NCBI GenBank assembly: GCA_033558025.1
Contig: JAUCEF010000017.1
Location: 3,286,001-3,350,000, forward strand
DNA length: 64,000 bases
Direction of reading: 5' to 3'
Source: Phytophthora sp. 'mugwort'
Lineage: Eukaryota > Oomycota > Peronosporomycetes > Peronosporales > Peronosporaceae
Shown here: piece by piece, positions 63,744 to 64,000 of the stretch
Layout: each line of letters opens with the position of its first letter
How positions within the stretch are numbered: position 1 is the first letter of the stretch
The notes under the pieces: generated by a model
What the model was told of the DNA's origin: nothing
Seen by the model: only the letters and a program-made list of their open reading frames with translations
The model's database searches: none
Position numbers and translations under genes: made by a program

Positions 63744-64000
63744 CTACGCCAAAATCTTGGTCCAAATTGCTCCGAGCGCGTCAATCTGGTCGCCGTTGCG
63801 TCCATGAAAGGCGGTGAGTTGGTAGCCATCGGCTGCATACATCGTAGCGCTTCTACCAGTCGTGGTTCCTCCACACAGAGTCTTGCCAAGGCTCGTCCTG
63901 AACTCAATATAGAAGATTCGCGTGTGACTGTTATAGGTGTCCGAGCGAGCTTTCATTAATGTGATGTACTCGCCAGAAGACAGTGTTAGACTTTTCGCCG
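63744..64000 (-). CDS. Jacalin-like lectin domain protein, C-terminal part, cut by the window edge
   Basis: The minus-strand frame is open from the right edge to a stop at 63744, about 85 codons: KSLTLSSGEYITLMKARSDT, RIFYIEFRTSLGKTLCGG, GYQLTAFHGRNGDQIDALGA, IWTKILA. Every block aligns with the C-terminal half of the jacalin domain of the gene at 58696 (LALQAGEYINSMQ, IFYLKLGTSKGRSVAHG, GFQLNGFYGR, GGLGAIFTEL). It is therefore probably a family member with the N-terminal part beyond the window. Whether it also carries the EEP domain cannot be seen. The GRNGDQIDALG motif is the typical jacalin C-terminal signature. Start outside the window. Confidence 0.8.
   Translation of the reverse strand, partial: AKSLTLSSGEYITLMKARSDTYNSHTRIFYIEFRTSLGKTLCGGTTTGRSATMYAADGYQLTAFHGRNGDQIDALGAIWTKILA

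Noticed and set aside
1..64000. RxLR or Crinkler effector genes, CRISPR arrays, rRNA genes
   Set aside because: No frame had a signal peptide followed by RxLR or LFLAK motifs, no regularly spaced repeats were seen, and no rRNA-like sequence was recognised.

Overview
The window looks like a stretch of an oomycete nuclear genome, most like Phytophthora or a close relative. The genes are eukaryotic, with compact exons and short GT-AG introns. A CFAP73/CCDC42-type flagellar coiled-coil gene fits a lineage with flagellated zoospores. A purple acid phosphatase family and lectin-tailed phosphodiesterases fit oomycete secretomes, and two units of TTTAGGG sit at 62751-62766. The species was inferred from family resemblance, not from a search.

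The left third (about 0.3-22 kb) is a transposon graveyard. It opens with a broken Harbinger transposase (315-1396, minus). A Copia element (from about 3.1 kb) is interrupted inside its reverse transcriptase by a second Copia element, 7267-12800, which has both LTRs, a half-tRNA primer site, a polypurine tract and a 5-bp target duplication (AAGTG). Next come a hAT N-terminal fragment, a scrambled Gypsy region in which reverse transcriptase and gag read on minus while RNase H and integrase read on plus, a Ulp1/C48-like peptidase fragment, and a 1,244-bp internally deleted Harbinger element with terminal inverted repeats and TTA duplications.

The 22-34.5 kb part holds one intact gene, a secreted purple acid phosphatase (24169-25707, minus). 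Around it are long gene-poor AT-rich DNA, a second C48 fragment, a proline/serine minisatellite, a Crypton tyrosine-recombinase relic (29955-32059, minus), and two decayed phosphatase copies in opposite orientations.

The 34.7-47.8 kb part is a compact housekeeping island: an ENTH (epsin-like) endocytic adaptor in seven exons (plus), an unrecognised charged protein (minus), a WW/ankyrin/coiled-coil protein in six exons (minus), the CFAP73-like protein (plus, divergent), and an XPG/Rad2 repair endonuclease with a PCNA-binding box (minus, convergent).

A 2,553-bp Harbinger element (47878-50430) with terminal repeats, TAA duplications, a transposase and a Myb-like second gene sits only about 80 bp upstream of the XPG start codon. 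Further right are an unrecognised frameshifted gene, a short terminal-inverted-repeat element, a piggyBac relic, a hAT C-terminal fragment, and a two-copy 180-bp tandem repeat. An intact endonuclease/exonuclease/phosphatase-jacalin fusion gene (58696-60027, minus) follows, then a second Harbinger-type element (about 60381-62438) and the C-terminal end of another jacalin-lectin gene running off the right edge. No tRNA, rRNA or CRISPR feature was seen.
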